From: Prevotella sp.
Lineage (GTDB): Bacteria > Bacteroidota > Bacteroidia > Bacteroidales > Bacteroidaceae
Direction of reading: 5' to 3'
Assembly (NCBI GenBank): GCA_003447235.1
Contig: DLZV01000008.1
Coordinates: forward strand, 45,020-109,019
DNA: 64,000 bases
Under the pieces are notes generated by a model, which did no database searches, was not told the origin of the DNA, and was given only the letters and a program-made list of their open reading frames with translations. Positions 8,909 to 16,520 of this stretch are shown in pieces (position 1 is the first letter of the stretch; each line of letters opens with the position of its first letter). The position numbers were made by a program, and so were the translations under genes.

Positions 8909-9967
8909 CTATCTGACAACCTCCTTGCGGACCGTGCCATCGGAGAAGCGAACCATGTTGAGACCGCGTTGCGGCGCGTCAAGACGCTGGCCCGCTGCAT
9001 TGTAGCGAACAGTCTCCATCTTCTCCGAGGTAGAGATTCGCTCCACGGCAGTCGGCGTCTTGTCAAGATAGCACTTGTCCGCATTCATCACGCGGCCAGT
9101 TGCGGTGTCGAGCACCATGGCCACAACGGCCACATGGGCCTTGGCCACTGCATTGCGCAACGGATCCTTGGTGGGAAGTGTCAGCGTATAGGTAGCAACC
9201 GACGTCTCGCCAGGCACCACATCGACAAAACCACCGAGGTTTTCTATGTCCTTACTATACTGTGTACCTTTGTTCTTATAAGAACTACCCACCAATACAT
9301 CCTCGAAGATATACTTGCAGTAGTCGCCCTGCCGACCGTAGGATCCATCCTTGAGGAAGGGAGCCAACAAGTCGTCGTCAAAACTGTCGCGGGTATAGCC
9401 ACAATAGTTGTTGAGCTGACGCCAGCGCTGGGTATTGCCCGCCACACTGTCGGCGACCAGAACGAAGACCATCTCATAGTGTCCAGCCTCTGTACCTTCC
9501 ACCTGTGCGGTCGTCTGCACCGCCGTATAGTCGGCGTTCCATTCACCCGAAACGGTCACACCTAAGACGGCCTTCTCCTCCATGGCGCGCTCGAAGTCCT
9601 TGGCCACATCGCGCATACCGCCGGCAGATCCATAGAAGGGATCGATGATCTCGCCATTGCGGTCGATCATGCAGCACGGGGCACCTTTAGAGCCACCATC
9701 ACTCCAGTCGATGTCGGCATAGTCGGGCGTGTACATTGGGTCGGTGGCGTTGAACTGATGGACGGCAACACCGATGAAGCGGTCGCCGTAGAGGTCGCGC
9801 AACATCTTCATACCGACCAGTCCACGCGGACACCATCCACAGGCCGTACCCGTGAGTTCCTCGACGACCACCTTGCGCTCATATCCAGCACCGTCGGCAC
9901 GACGCTCCTGGGCGCTCATGCCCATTAGCAAGAAGAAAGAGGCAGCCAAAAGTAATAATCGTTTCAT
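8909..9967 (-). CDS. Omp28-related secreted protein with CGWC motif (paralogue B)
   Basis: A 352-residue shorter paralogue of the flanking genes. A signal peptide (1-19, LLMGMSA) is followed almost at once by the redox-like motif: Cys43 and Cys46 in EELTGTACGWCPRGL. It therefore lacks the N-terminal domains present in paralogues A and C. A typical AVHQFNATDPMYT segment and a final tail (VRYNAAGQRLDAPQRG...) match its neighbours. The frame extends to ATG 10009, but the start at 9967 (MKRLLLLAA) gives a normal signal peptide. The function is unknown; the thioredoxin-like CxxC suggests disulfide chemistry or binding of thiols outside the cytoplasm. Confidence 0.8.
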   Translation of the reverse strand: MKRLLLLAASFFLLMGMSAQERRADGAGYERKVVVEELTGTACGWCPRGLVGMKMLRDLYGDRFIGVAVHQFNATDPMYTPDYADIDWSDGGSKGAPCCMIDRNGEIIDPFYGSAGGMRDVAKDFERAMEEKAVLGVTVSGEWNADYTAVQTTAQVEGTEAGHYEMVFVLVADSVAGNTQRWRQLNNYCGYTRDSFDDDLLAPFLKDGSYGRQGDYCKYIFEDVLVGSSYKNKGTQYSKDIENLGGFVDVVPGETSVATYTLTLPTKDPLRNAVAKAHVAVVAMVLDTATGRVMNADKCYLDKTPTAVERISTSEKMETVRYNAAGQRLDAPQRGLNMVRFSDGTVRKEVVR

Positions 9968-10059
9968 AGGATTTCTGCTTATTATTAAAGTCTGGCTTCG
10001 TGGCGACAATTCGGAGTTAAGACACCCGATCGTGTTGTAAACCAGTCTTTGAGATGTGG

Positions 10060-10104
10060 GAGCAGTCTCCCTTCCCTCTTTTCGGAGGAAAAGGGAGACT
10101 GCTC
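10060..10104 (-). terminator. Strong stem-loop after paralogue C
   Basis: A perfect 14-bp stem (gagcagtctccctt / aagggagactgctc) with a 17-base loop lies immediately after the stop codon of the 10110-12008 gene. There is no T-run on the minus strand, so it may stabilise the 3' end or only partly terminate. Confidence 0.55.
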
Positions 10105-10109
10105 AATAG

Positions 10110-12008
10110 TTACTTGACGATGACCTTCAGCGTGCGGCCGTCGGCCAACTTGACGATATTCAAGCCCTTCTGGGGAGCGCTGATGCGCTGACCTGCAGCA
10201 TTGTAGCGAGCCACTTCCACGGTCTCACCAGTGGTCTGGGCAGCATCGACGATGCCCGTGAGCGGAGTGATGTGCTCGTTGCGATCCACATTGAGGACAT
10301 AGCCCGTAGATTTCTCGGTGAGCACAGCAACAACCGACACCTTGTCCTTATTGATATAAGGCTTGAGGGTATTCTTCGTCGGGAGCTTCAACGTATAGGT
10401 GGAATAGACCGTACCGCCAGCAGAGACGGGATCGAGCGTAGCCAAGGTGGAGCGCGTGTTGTAGGAAGACGCAATCACCACATCCTCGAAAGGATACTTC
10501 TTGATCTGGCTGGATCCGTAGGTACCACCCTTGCAGAACTGTGCGAGGTTGGGATCGGCAGCATAGCCACCGTCGGCGGGATCATACTGCGCATAGTTGT
10601 TGTTCTGATACCAGGCGGCATTGTCGCCCACTACGCTGTCGGCTACGAGGATGAAGGCTACGTCGAAATCGCCGGCAATGTTGGCCTCAACAACGGCCGT
10701 GGCCGTGACCTCGGTCTGATCAGCATTCCAGACACCAGAGACCGTCACGCCGACCTCGGCAGTACCATAGTACAACTCCTTCTCGATATCGCGGGAGATA
10801 CCAAACTTCTCGCCACTTGATCCGAAATAAGGATCGACGGCCTGGTTGCCATTACGGTTGATGATGCACAAGGGTGCATTGCCTGCGGGAAGGTCGTCGA
10901 GCGTGAGATACTCGCGGGGAGCCATCGGGTCGGTGCTGGCGTTGTAGCGATGAATGGCCACACCGACGAAGCGGTCGCCATACTTCTGCTTCATGAGCTG
11001 CATACCAACGATGCCACGCGGACACCATCCACAACCCGTACCTGTCATCTCCTCGACAAACACCTTCTGGACGAAGTCCTTGAAGACAGTCATGCAAGTG
11101 CCACTGGCTTCCTTGCGGGCGGCCTGGTTCTCCTCACCATTCACCTTGGTGACGGTCAGCGTCACAGGATAGGTGCCCATCGCGGAAGCGGCAGGCAGCA
11201 CCACCGGCACCGTCACCGTGCCCGTACCCGTCAGGGCATTGTCCGTCTCGGTCAGATCAATATGATATTCGTCCGATGTCTTGTCGTCCATCGTGACGGT
11301 ATAATCAAGGTTGTTGAGCGACTCACCAAAATTGTTGAAAGTCACATCGACGGTCTTCGTCTGTCCCAGACCTACACGGTAGGTACCAAAGTCTTGGGGC
11401 GTGACCGCCTGCTGCGCTGCACCATTGGCCTCTACGATCAGCTGGATAGCCACCGAACCGTAGTCGCCACCGAGGTTGTTCCACTCCTCGCGTCCGGTAC
11501 CTCCGGCTGAGTTGGGAATCTTACCATAAATATAGAGGTCGCGCTTCGGACCAGCAGCATAGACAGCAACCGGGCTGTTGGAGCGGGTCTGCGTATATTT
11601 GAAGGACGGGACCACGGCCTTCCACTGGTCAGACAGCGTGAACTGCTTGTCCTCGGGGAACATCACCGTGTGCCATCCTGGCTCCTTATTCTCGGCATCC
11701 ACTGCCACAAGCTGCGTATAGGTGCTCTGCTTATTGACGCTATAGACCGCGACACCCGTCGAGGTTCCATCGCTGCCGAGGGCAAAGCGCATACCCACCA
11801 CCTTGGCGCCTACGTACTGCACATAGTCGTTGGGCACGAGATAGGCACCAGCCTGCATCTTGCCCGGCGCACTCGTGAAACTGAGAGAGTTGTCAATATC
11901 GTCCGAGGTATAGTAGCCCACCAACCGCTGGTTGGCCTCCAAGGGCCGTTGTGCCGAAACCGCGAGGGCGACTAAGGCCAATGCCAAGCTAAGAATCGTT
12001 TTCTTCAT
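10110..12008 (-). CDS. Omp28-related secreted protein with CGWC motif (paralogue C)
   Basis: A 632-residue exported protein built like paralogue A: signal peptide (1-19), a beta-rich N-terminal domain (about 25-195), an Ig-like module (about 205-305), then the Omp28-like region with Cys326 and Cys329 in EEMTGTGCGWCPRGI. AIHRYNASTDPM replaces the MHQFNAS of paralogue A. The C-terminal tail VARYNAAGQRISAPQKG...KVIVK is nearly identical to that of A. A terminator lies between this gene and the upstream gene, so it may have its own promoter, although I see no good TAnnTTTG box in the 104-base gap. Confidence 0.8.
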   Translation of the reverse strand: MKKTILSLALALVALAVSAQRPLEANQRLVGYYTSDDIDNSLSFTSAPGKMQAGAYLVPNDYVQYVGAKVVGMRFALGSDGTSTGVAVYSVNKQSTYTQLVAVDAENKEPGWHTVMFPEDKQFTLSDQWKAVVPSFKYTQTRSNSPVAVYAAGPKRDLYIYGKIPNSAGGTGREEWNNLGGDYGSVAIQLIVEANGAAQQAVTPQDFGTYRVGLGQTKTVDVTFNNFGESLNNLDYTVTMDDKTSDEYHIDLTETDNALTGTGTVTVPVVLPAASAMGTYPVTLTVTKVNGEENQAARKEASGTCMTVFKDFVQKVFVEEMTGTGCGWCPRGIVGMQLMKQKYGDRFVGVAIHRYNASTDPMAPREYLTLDDLPAGNAPLCIINRNGNQAVDPYFGSSGEKFGISRDIEKELYYGTAEVGVTVSGVWNADQTEVTATAVVEANIAGDFDVAFILVADSVVGDNAAWYQNNNYAQYDPADGGYAADPNLAQFCKGGTYGSSQIKKYPFEDVVIASSYNTRSTLATLDPVSAGGTVYSTYTLKLPTKNTLKPYINKDKVSVVAVLTEKSTGYVLNVDRNEHITPLTGIVDAAQTTGETVEVARYNAAGQRISAPQKGLNIVKLADGRTLKVIVK

Positions 12009-12023
12009 TGAAAAAAGGGGTTA

Positions 12024-12076
12024 ATTATGTGCGGGGACATGATTAAGTATTCCATTAACTACGCCCTGCACATAAT
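12024..12076. repeat. Inverted repeat upstream of paralogue C
   Basis: The 13-base arms 12024-12036 and 12064-12076 (attatgtgcgggg / ccctgcacataat) are complementary except for one mismatch near the base, with 27 bases between them. It lies just before the start codon of the 10110-12008 gene and could be an operator or leader structure. Confidence 0.4.
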
Positions 12077-12085
12077 ATGTTTTTT

Positions 12086-12106
12086 AAAAAATCCCTGTCG
12101 GGGATT
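12086..12106 (-). terminator. Terminator of the small tail-bearing protein gene
   Basis: On the minus strand a 6-bp stem aatccc/gggatt with a short cgaca-type loop is followed by a run of T. It is seven bases after the stop of the 12113-12844 gene. Confidence 0.65.
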
Positions 12107-12112
12107 CGCTAT

Positions 12113-12844
12113 TTACTTGTAAATCTGCTTCACGGTCTTGCCGTTGGCGAGCTTGACGATGTTCAAGCCCTTGACCGGACCATTGACGCGCTGACCAGCT
12201 CCATTGTAGCGGGCCACCTCCTTCACGATGCCGTTGTCAGGATTCTGTGCGTCCTGGATGCCCGTGTAGTTGAAGTTGAAGTTGATGGAGATCTGCGGAC
12301 CCACACCGATGACATCACCATAGGTGTACTTCTTGGTGTCCCACTTGGTCTCCTCCTCGGTATATTCGCAGACGTCGGCACGAAGCGTAATGGCAGCAGC
12401 ACCGTCGAAGCAGATGATGTCGCCCTCGTCGTCCATGTCGCTCTTCGGGATGTACTCCAGCATCATGTCGTCGAGGTTCTTGCCAGCCACCATACCGTTC
12501 TTCACATATTCACCAGCAGCGTCAAATGACTGGCAGTCGCCAGCGGCACAGAACCGGATAGCAGCGCCCTCATTGATGCTGGCAATGTTGAGCGTCAGAG
12601 CAATGGCCTTGAGATCGCCCGTTGTGTTCTCTACATAGAGCGCCGGCTTGATCTGCGTGCCAAACGGAGTCTCCTCAGCGTCAGCAGCAGTGTAGTTGAG
12701 CGTGGAACCGTCGGGAATCTCTGTCGTGGTGCCATTGGCGTGCTTCTCTACGAAGCGGAAAGTCTTGTTGTTCTGCTGCGCCTGAGCAACGCTGGCGAAG
12801 CACAACAGTGACAAACAAAGTGTAGTAATTTTCTTCATATTCAT
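12113..12844 (-). CDS. Secreted protein sharing the Omp28-cluster C-terminal tail
   Basis: A 243-residue exported protein (signal peptide 1-22, ending VAQAQ). I do not recognise its central domain: it is beta-rich and acidic (FRFVEKHANGTTTEI, then a region with FCAAGDCQSF). It has no CxxC redox motif, but three Cys lie at about 99-104 and 146. The last 34 residues, VARYNGAGQRVNGPVKG...KQIYK, are the same tail type as on the three large Omp28-like proteins. It sits between the Omp28-like lipoprotein and paralogue C and is probably transcribed with the TlpA operon, ending at its own terminator. Confidence 0.7.
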   Translation of the reverse strand: MNMKKITTLCLSLLCFASVAQAQQNNKTFRFVEKHANGTTTEIPDGSTLNYTAADAEETPFGTQIKPALYVENTTGDLKAIALTLNIASINEGAAIRFCAAGDCQSFDAAGEYVKNGMVAGKNLDDMMLEYIPKSDMDDEGDIICFDGAAAITLRADVCEYTEEETKWDTKKYTYGDVIGVGPQISINFNFNYTGIQDAQNPDNGIVKEVARYNGAGQRVNGPVKGLNIVKLANGKTVKQIYK

Positions 12845-12883
12845 TTAATTTAATTGTTGGTCATTTTATGAAATGGAACTTAC

Positions 12884-12912
12884 CCACCCCGAAAGCCAAG
12901 CTTTCAGGATGG
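12884..12912 (-). other. Intercistronic stem-loop after the Omp28-like lipoprotein gene
   Basis: Arms 12884-12896 and 12900-12912 form a 13-bp stem on the minus-strand RNA with two G-U pairs and a 3-base loop. No T-run follows. It may protect or partly terminate the upstream message. Confidence 0.5.
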
Positions 12913-12933
12913 ACAAGTTCTTATAGTCATAGA

Positions 12934-13767
12934 TTACTCTGCCGGTGCAACGGGCGTGAAGACCACCTTGGCCTTCTCTACCTGGGCCACACCACTGTTG
13001 GTATAGACGAAGGCGACGACCGACACATTCTCGGGCACCCACTTCTCGTCCAGCTGGTAGGTGAAGGTCTGAGCCTTCTCCTCACCCTCATGGATGGTGA
13101 AGTCCGTACCCCAGTCGCCATTGACGGCAGCGCGGAGCACATGGTTGTGGACATACTCCAGGTTGTTCTTGCCGTCGGGCATCATCTGCATGGCCGTGAT
13201 GCCATCCTCGACGAGCCAGATCTGGAGTTTGCCAGCAGTCGTGCCCGTCGTACCCTCAGAGCTGACGGTGATGCTGACCGTACGCGAATCTGCGTTGTAG
13301 TCGTTGCTGATAGCCAGCGAGACGGGAGCCTTCTGCGCGATCAGGCGCATCACCTGACCCTGCCAGGCGGTATAGTCTGACGGTGCCTCACGGTTGACCA
13401 AGCCGACGGGCTGGTGGTCAAGACCCCAGTGGTAATAATAGGTATTGCCCAGATCGGTCAGGAGGCCGACAAACTTCTTGTTGCCGGCAAAACCGAGAGG
13501 TCCTGAGTGGATGCCGACGGCGATGATGTTGTCTTCACCGTAGGTCTCCTGCAGCACGTGGATCTCATCCGTAGCCTTCGGACAGTTGACGCACTTCTGA
13601 CCCGTGAAGTCCTCGATGAGCACCTTGCGGGCTGCATCGGCGGGCTTGATATAGACGAAGCGATCCTGCTCGTCGAGGTCGCTGCAGGAAGACAGAACGC
13701 CCCCAAGGAGCATACCGGCAGCAGCCATCTTCACATAACCAATGAATTTACTTGTATTGCGTGTCAT
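12934..13767 (-). CDS. Omp28-related lipoprotein with CVNC motif
   Basis: A 277-residue lipoprotein: the signal sequence ends in LSSC, with Cys28 as the lipid site. A thioredoxin-like region follows with Cys59 and Cys62 in EDFTGQKCVNCPKATDEI, then VGIHSGPLGF and a C-terminal beta domain (EGEEKAQTFTYQLDEKW). This matches Omp28-related outer membrane proteins. It lacks the C-terminal tail of the other paralogues, so it should be held in the membrane by lipid instead. It starts 27 bases after the DUF6029 barrel gene, so both are in the TlpA operon. An AAGGAG ribosome-binding sequence lies 11-16 bases before its start. Confidence 0.82.
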   Translation of the reverse strand: MTRNTSKFIGYVKMAAAGMLLGGVLSSCSDLDEQDRFVYIKPADAARKVLIEDFTGQKCVNCPKATDEIHVLQETYGEDNIIAVGIHSGPLGFAGNKKFVGLLTDLGNTYYYHWGLDHQPVGLVNREAPSDYTAWQGQVMRLIAQKAPVSLAISNDYNADSRTVSITVSSEGTTGTTAGKLQIWLVEDGITAMQMMPDGKNNLEYVHNHVLRAAVNGDWGTDFTIHEGEEKAQTFTYQLDEKWVPENVSVVAFVYTNSGVAQVEKAKVVFTPVAPAE

Positions 13768-13794
13768 ATTATTGTTTCTCCTTATGATAGATGA

Positions 13795-15480
13795 TTAGAA
13801 GTTGTAGTTATATGACAGCGTGAAACCCTTGGTCTCCGGCACGTAGCGGCAGACACCGCCCGAGCAGTTGAATCCGGCACGCGTACGACCCCATCCGAGC
13901 TGTACGCGGTGCGCACCCGTATTATAGGTGACGAACGTCTGCCAATAGTGGGCATCGGTCAGACCGACATTGTACTGGTCGCTCACGGTGAACATCCAGT
14001 GGGGAACCAATGAAAGCTCGGCCAGGGCAAAGAGCCAGTCGTGCTCGTCCTCACCAGTGGTGAGATACTGCAGCTCCGTGCGCAGGCGCGTCTTCGGGCT
14101 GAGGTTGAAGAGCGCGTCGGCGATGAAGATGTTGGAGTGGATCATGCCACCCTCACCCTCTACGATGGTCTTGTTGTAGAACTGGTTCATATACATGAGC
14201 GAGAGCTTGAAGTCGCGGGTGAAGCGACGATCGATCTGGACATTGAGGTCCTGGTAGTACATGCCACTCTTGCCCCACTTCCAGAAAGCCGATCCGTAGC
14301 CGTCCGTACCCTTGCCCGTGAGCACTGTCGGCTCCGGCACATTGACCGACAAGGAGCGCGGGTTCTGGTCGATACCACGGACATGGGAGAAGTTGACCTT
14401 CACCATCATGCCATACTTGCCACCGATGGCCGTCTTGCGCTTGAACTTATAGCCCAACTGGCCCTGGTAGGCCCACTCACCATCCAGGCGCGTACCATAG
14501 GGATACAGAGCCGCGAGGGCGTAGGTCTGGTCCATTGTGAAGGCCGGCAGGTGGTTGATAGTGGACTGAGCAAGGCTCTCGCCACGATAGGAGTTGAAGA
14601 AGAAGTTGTCACTGCGCTTCGCCTGGGCAAGCACACTGAATCCCTTCTTAGAATATGAAGCCGACAGCATGGCTGCCGTACCCTTGCGATAGATGTAGTT
14701 GTTCTTGAACGAGGGATCCGCCGTCTTCTGCGCATACTCTGCCAAGACATTGAAGCCGTGGGTGTTGAGCGTGACGCGGGCATCCCAGGCATTGACGTTG
14801 CGAGGCATCACCAAGCGGTAGTTGCCATTGAAGACGTCCTCGTCGTTGCGCTCGTTCTTGTTGACGAAGCTACCACCGAGCGTCAGGCTCGTACCACTCT
14901 GGGCGAGGCCCTTGAACCAGCTATCGAGAGACAACTCAACGTCGGCACCTGACACCCAGGAATCGTTGTGGGCCCAGTAGCGGCGCTGCTGGCCCGTGAG
15001 AGCCTTGAGGCGCACACCCTTGACCGGCGTGGTGACGATACGGGCACCCAACAGCGAGTTGTCGATACCCAATGATCGCTCCTCGTAGGTGCGGAGTACG
15101 AAGCCTGAGCCAAACTGCTCATAGAAGTTACCTACCGTCACCTCGAAGTTCTTCAACTTAGCCTTCAAGTAAACATAAGGTACGCCGTAGCCCTTGAACG
15201 CGGCATCATAACCCGGAAGCTGATGCTCACGATACTCAAAGCGTGCGCCAGCATCGATATACTTGCTCATCACGTTGAGATCGACGAAGGTGTTCGTGCG
15301 GAAGTCCTCGTGAGAACCGTCAGACTGCGAGCCCGTAGGCGCCAACATGTCGCTCTGGATAGAACCGCTGACGGTCGGATTGTACTTTCCGTCATTGCGG
15401 TCGCCATCATTCTGAGCAAAAGAAGGCGTGGCCACTGCCAAGGCGGCGGCCAAGCCTAATATATAATAAGGATGCTTCAT
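13795..15480 (-). CDS. DUF6029 family outer-membrane beta-barrel protein
   Basis: A 561-residue exported protein (signal peptide 1-22, ending PSFAQ). The mature protein consists of many alternating hydrophobic/polar strands with aromatic girdles and ends in YNYNF, a typical outer-membrane barrel C terminus. The pattern, including ...NVMSKYIDAGARFEYREHQLPGYD, matches the Bacteroidetes DUF6029 family. It starts 5 bases after the TlpA-like gene and precedes the Omp28-like lipoprotein by 27 bases, so these three are almost certainly one transcript. The role is unknown; a pore or surface platform for the thioredoxin-fold partners is an inference from context. Confidence 0.82.
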   Translation of the reverse strand: MKHPYYILGLAAALAVATPSFAQNDGDRNDGKYNPTVSGSIQSDMLAPTGSQSDGSHEDFRTNTFVDLNVMSKYIDAGARFEYREHQLPGYDAAFKGYGVPYVYLKAKLKNFEVTVGNFYEQFGSGFVLRTYEERSLGIDNSLLGARIVTTPVKGVRLKALTGQQRRYWAHNDSWVSGADVELSLDSWFKGLAQSGTSLTLGGSFVNKNERNDEDVFNGNYRLVMPRNVNAWDARVTLNTHGFNVLAEYAQKTADPSFKNNYIYRKGTAAMLSASYSKKGFSVLAQAKRSDNFFFNSYRGESLAQSTINHLPAFTMDQTYALAALYPYGTRLDGEWAYQGQLGYKFKRKTAIGGKYGMMVKVNFSHVRGIDQNPRSLSVNVPEPTVLTGKGTDGYGSAFWKWGKSGMYYQDLNVQIDRRFTRDFKLSLMYMNQFYNKTIVEGEGGMIHSNIFIADALFNLSPKTRLRTELQYLTTGEDEHDWLFALAELSLVPHWMFTVSDQYNVGLTDAHYWQTFVTYNTGAHRVQLGWGRTRAGFNCSGGVCRYVPETKGFTLSYNYNF

Positions 15481-15485
15481 CTGTG

Positions 15486-15983
15486 TTACTTCTTAGCTGC
15501 AACCAGTTCGCGAACCTTCTCGATCAACTCGTTCTCGGCACCCTCGGTGTAGCCGTTGTGCTTGTACACGATCTTGCCGTCGCCATCGCAAACGAGCACG
15601 TAGGGGATCATCTGGATGCCCAGTGCGCGCTTGAACTCAGAGTTGGCGTCGATCAGCACGTCGTAAGTCCAACCGTACTCATCAACGAGCGGCTTCACCT
15701 TGTTGACGTTCTGGCCCTGGTCGATGCTGATGGCGTAGATTTTGACACCAGTCTCATCCACCCAGTCCTGATACACCTCGTTGATGGCGTTGAGCTCGCG
15801 GTTGCAGGGCTTGCACCATGTGGCGAAGAAATCGATGATGAAAGGCTTACCATTGTTGGAAAGCGTGTCGGTTTTCACGGCGTTACCGTTGATGTCCTTC
15901 AGCATGACTGAGGGAAGCTGTGCGCTCGCAGTTGTCGCAAATGCGGAAAGCAGCACAAACAGGGAAAAGATTACTTTCTTCAT
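15486..15983 (-). CDS. TlpA/ResA-type thioredoxin-like protein
   Basis: A 165-residue exported protein (signal peptide 1-21, ending TTASA) with one thioredoxin fold. The redox motif is Cys57-Lys-Pro-Cys60 in DFFATWCKPCNRELNAI, and the cis-Pro region is MIPYVLVCDGDGK. Such proteins reduce disulfides or transfer electrons in the periplasm. It is the first gene of a unit that continues with a DUF6029 barrel and Omp28-like CxxC proteins, so it is a likely redox partner for them. The promoter is at 16014-16044. Confidence 0.9.
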   Translation of the reverse strand: MKKVIFSLFVLLSAFATTASAQLPSVMLKDINGNAVKTDTLSNNGKPFIIDFFATWCKPCNRELNAINEVYQDWVDETGVKIYAISIDQGQNVNKVKPLVDEYGWTYDVLIDANSEFKRALGIQMIPYVLVCDGDGKIVYKHNGYTEGAENELIEKVRELVAAKK

Positions 15984-16013
15984 AATGAAACTATTTTTCA
16001 GTTATTTTGAATG

Positions 16014-16044
16014 CAAAAATAGATAATTCCGATTGAACGGGAAA
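16014..16044 (-). promoter_or_regulatory. Promoter of the TlpA-DUF6029-Omp28 unit
   Basis: On the minus strand: TTTC at 16041-16044, a 19-base spacer and TATTTTTG at 16014-16021, one base off the Bacteroidetes consensus. The start of transcription should be about 25 bases before the TlpA start codon. Confidence 0.75.
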
Positions 16045-16079
16045 CAGAAATAGCGTTAAAATTCGTTTAACGTCCCGTT
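16036..16079. repeat. Nested inverted repeats over the TlpA promoter -33 region
   Basis: Outer arms aacggga (16036-16042) and tcccgtt (16073-16079); inner arms cgttaaa (16054-16060) and tttaacg (16066-16072). The outer left arm overlaps the -33 box, so an operator is possible. Confidence 0.5.
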
Positions 16080-16159
16080 ATTAGGTCAATATGCCCGATT
16101 TTGATTCGGGTTACAGTACTTATTTCCGAAATTAGTAAGGGCGGAAACCGTAATCACCT

Positions 16160-16380
16160 CTCCCTGGTGCAATACTTCGCTCCTCATCTCGTACTAGATG
16201 CGGGAGGCGGAACCGGTCCGAGTTTTTGCATTGAAACCACGGAGACGGCGCTACGCTGCCCAGGATAGCAGACGGACCTCATACGCACGGGGAAGCATGC
16301 AGCGAGAAGTATGAGGCGTGAAGCCTCCAACCCTAACAACAAGCATGGACTTCAGCCAAGGATGCGTTCCTCGGCTGAAG
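16160..16380. ncRNA. Candidate structured non-coding RNA (strand unknown)
   Basis: Dense complementary segments: cacc/ggtg with a short loop near 16165, catct/agatg at about 16188-16203 inside a longer stem, cctcatac/gtatgagg (16277-16284, 16309-16316), and an imperfect 13-bp stem at 16350-16380 (cttcagcc / ggctgaag). I find no signature of RNase P, SRP, tmRNA or 6S RNA, no clear promoter and no T-run, so this is only a candidate. Confidence 0.25.
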
Positions 16381-16410
16381 CCCACGATATCATAGATACA
16401 GGTAGGACAG

Positions 16411-16520
16411 GTTACTTATCGTGTCTCACTGACGTAACTTATCCCTTCTCTTATAGGTAACTTACCTTGGCTCGCAGAGATAGCTTACCCTATCTCACGA
16501 AGACAACCTACCCTGTCTTA
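16411..16520. repeat. 23-bp degenerate tandem repeat array
   Basis: Units at 16411-16433, 16434-16456, 16457-16479, 16480-16502 and a partial one at 16503-16520, all in strict 23-base register, consensus gtaacttaccctgtctcacg plus three bases. The array ends exactly where the stop codon of the FKBP gene begins. No spacers, so not a CRISPR array. Confidence 0.8.

Larger units (their letters stand above)
15984..16520. other. Gene-free region with promoter, structured segment and repeat array
   Basis: A 537-base stretch with no supported coding frame. It holds the TlpA promoter with nested inverted repeats (16014-16079), a short hairpin cccga/tcggg (16094-16110), several stem-loops between 16160 and 16380 (for example cctcatac 16277-16284 with gtatgagg 16309-16316, and 16350-16380), and a 23-bp tandem repeat next to the FKBP gene stop. 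The middle part could encode a structured RNA; I cannot assign it to a known family. Confidence 0.5.

Noticed and set aside
16085..16400. RNase P, SRP, tmRNA or 6S RNA
   Set aside because: None of their conserved sequence signatures was found on either strand; kept only as an unassigned candidate.
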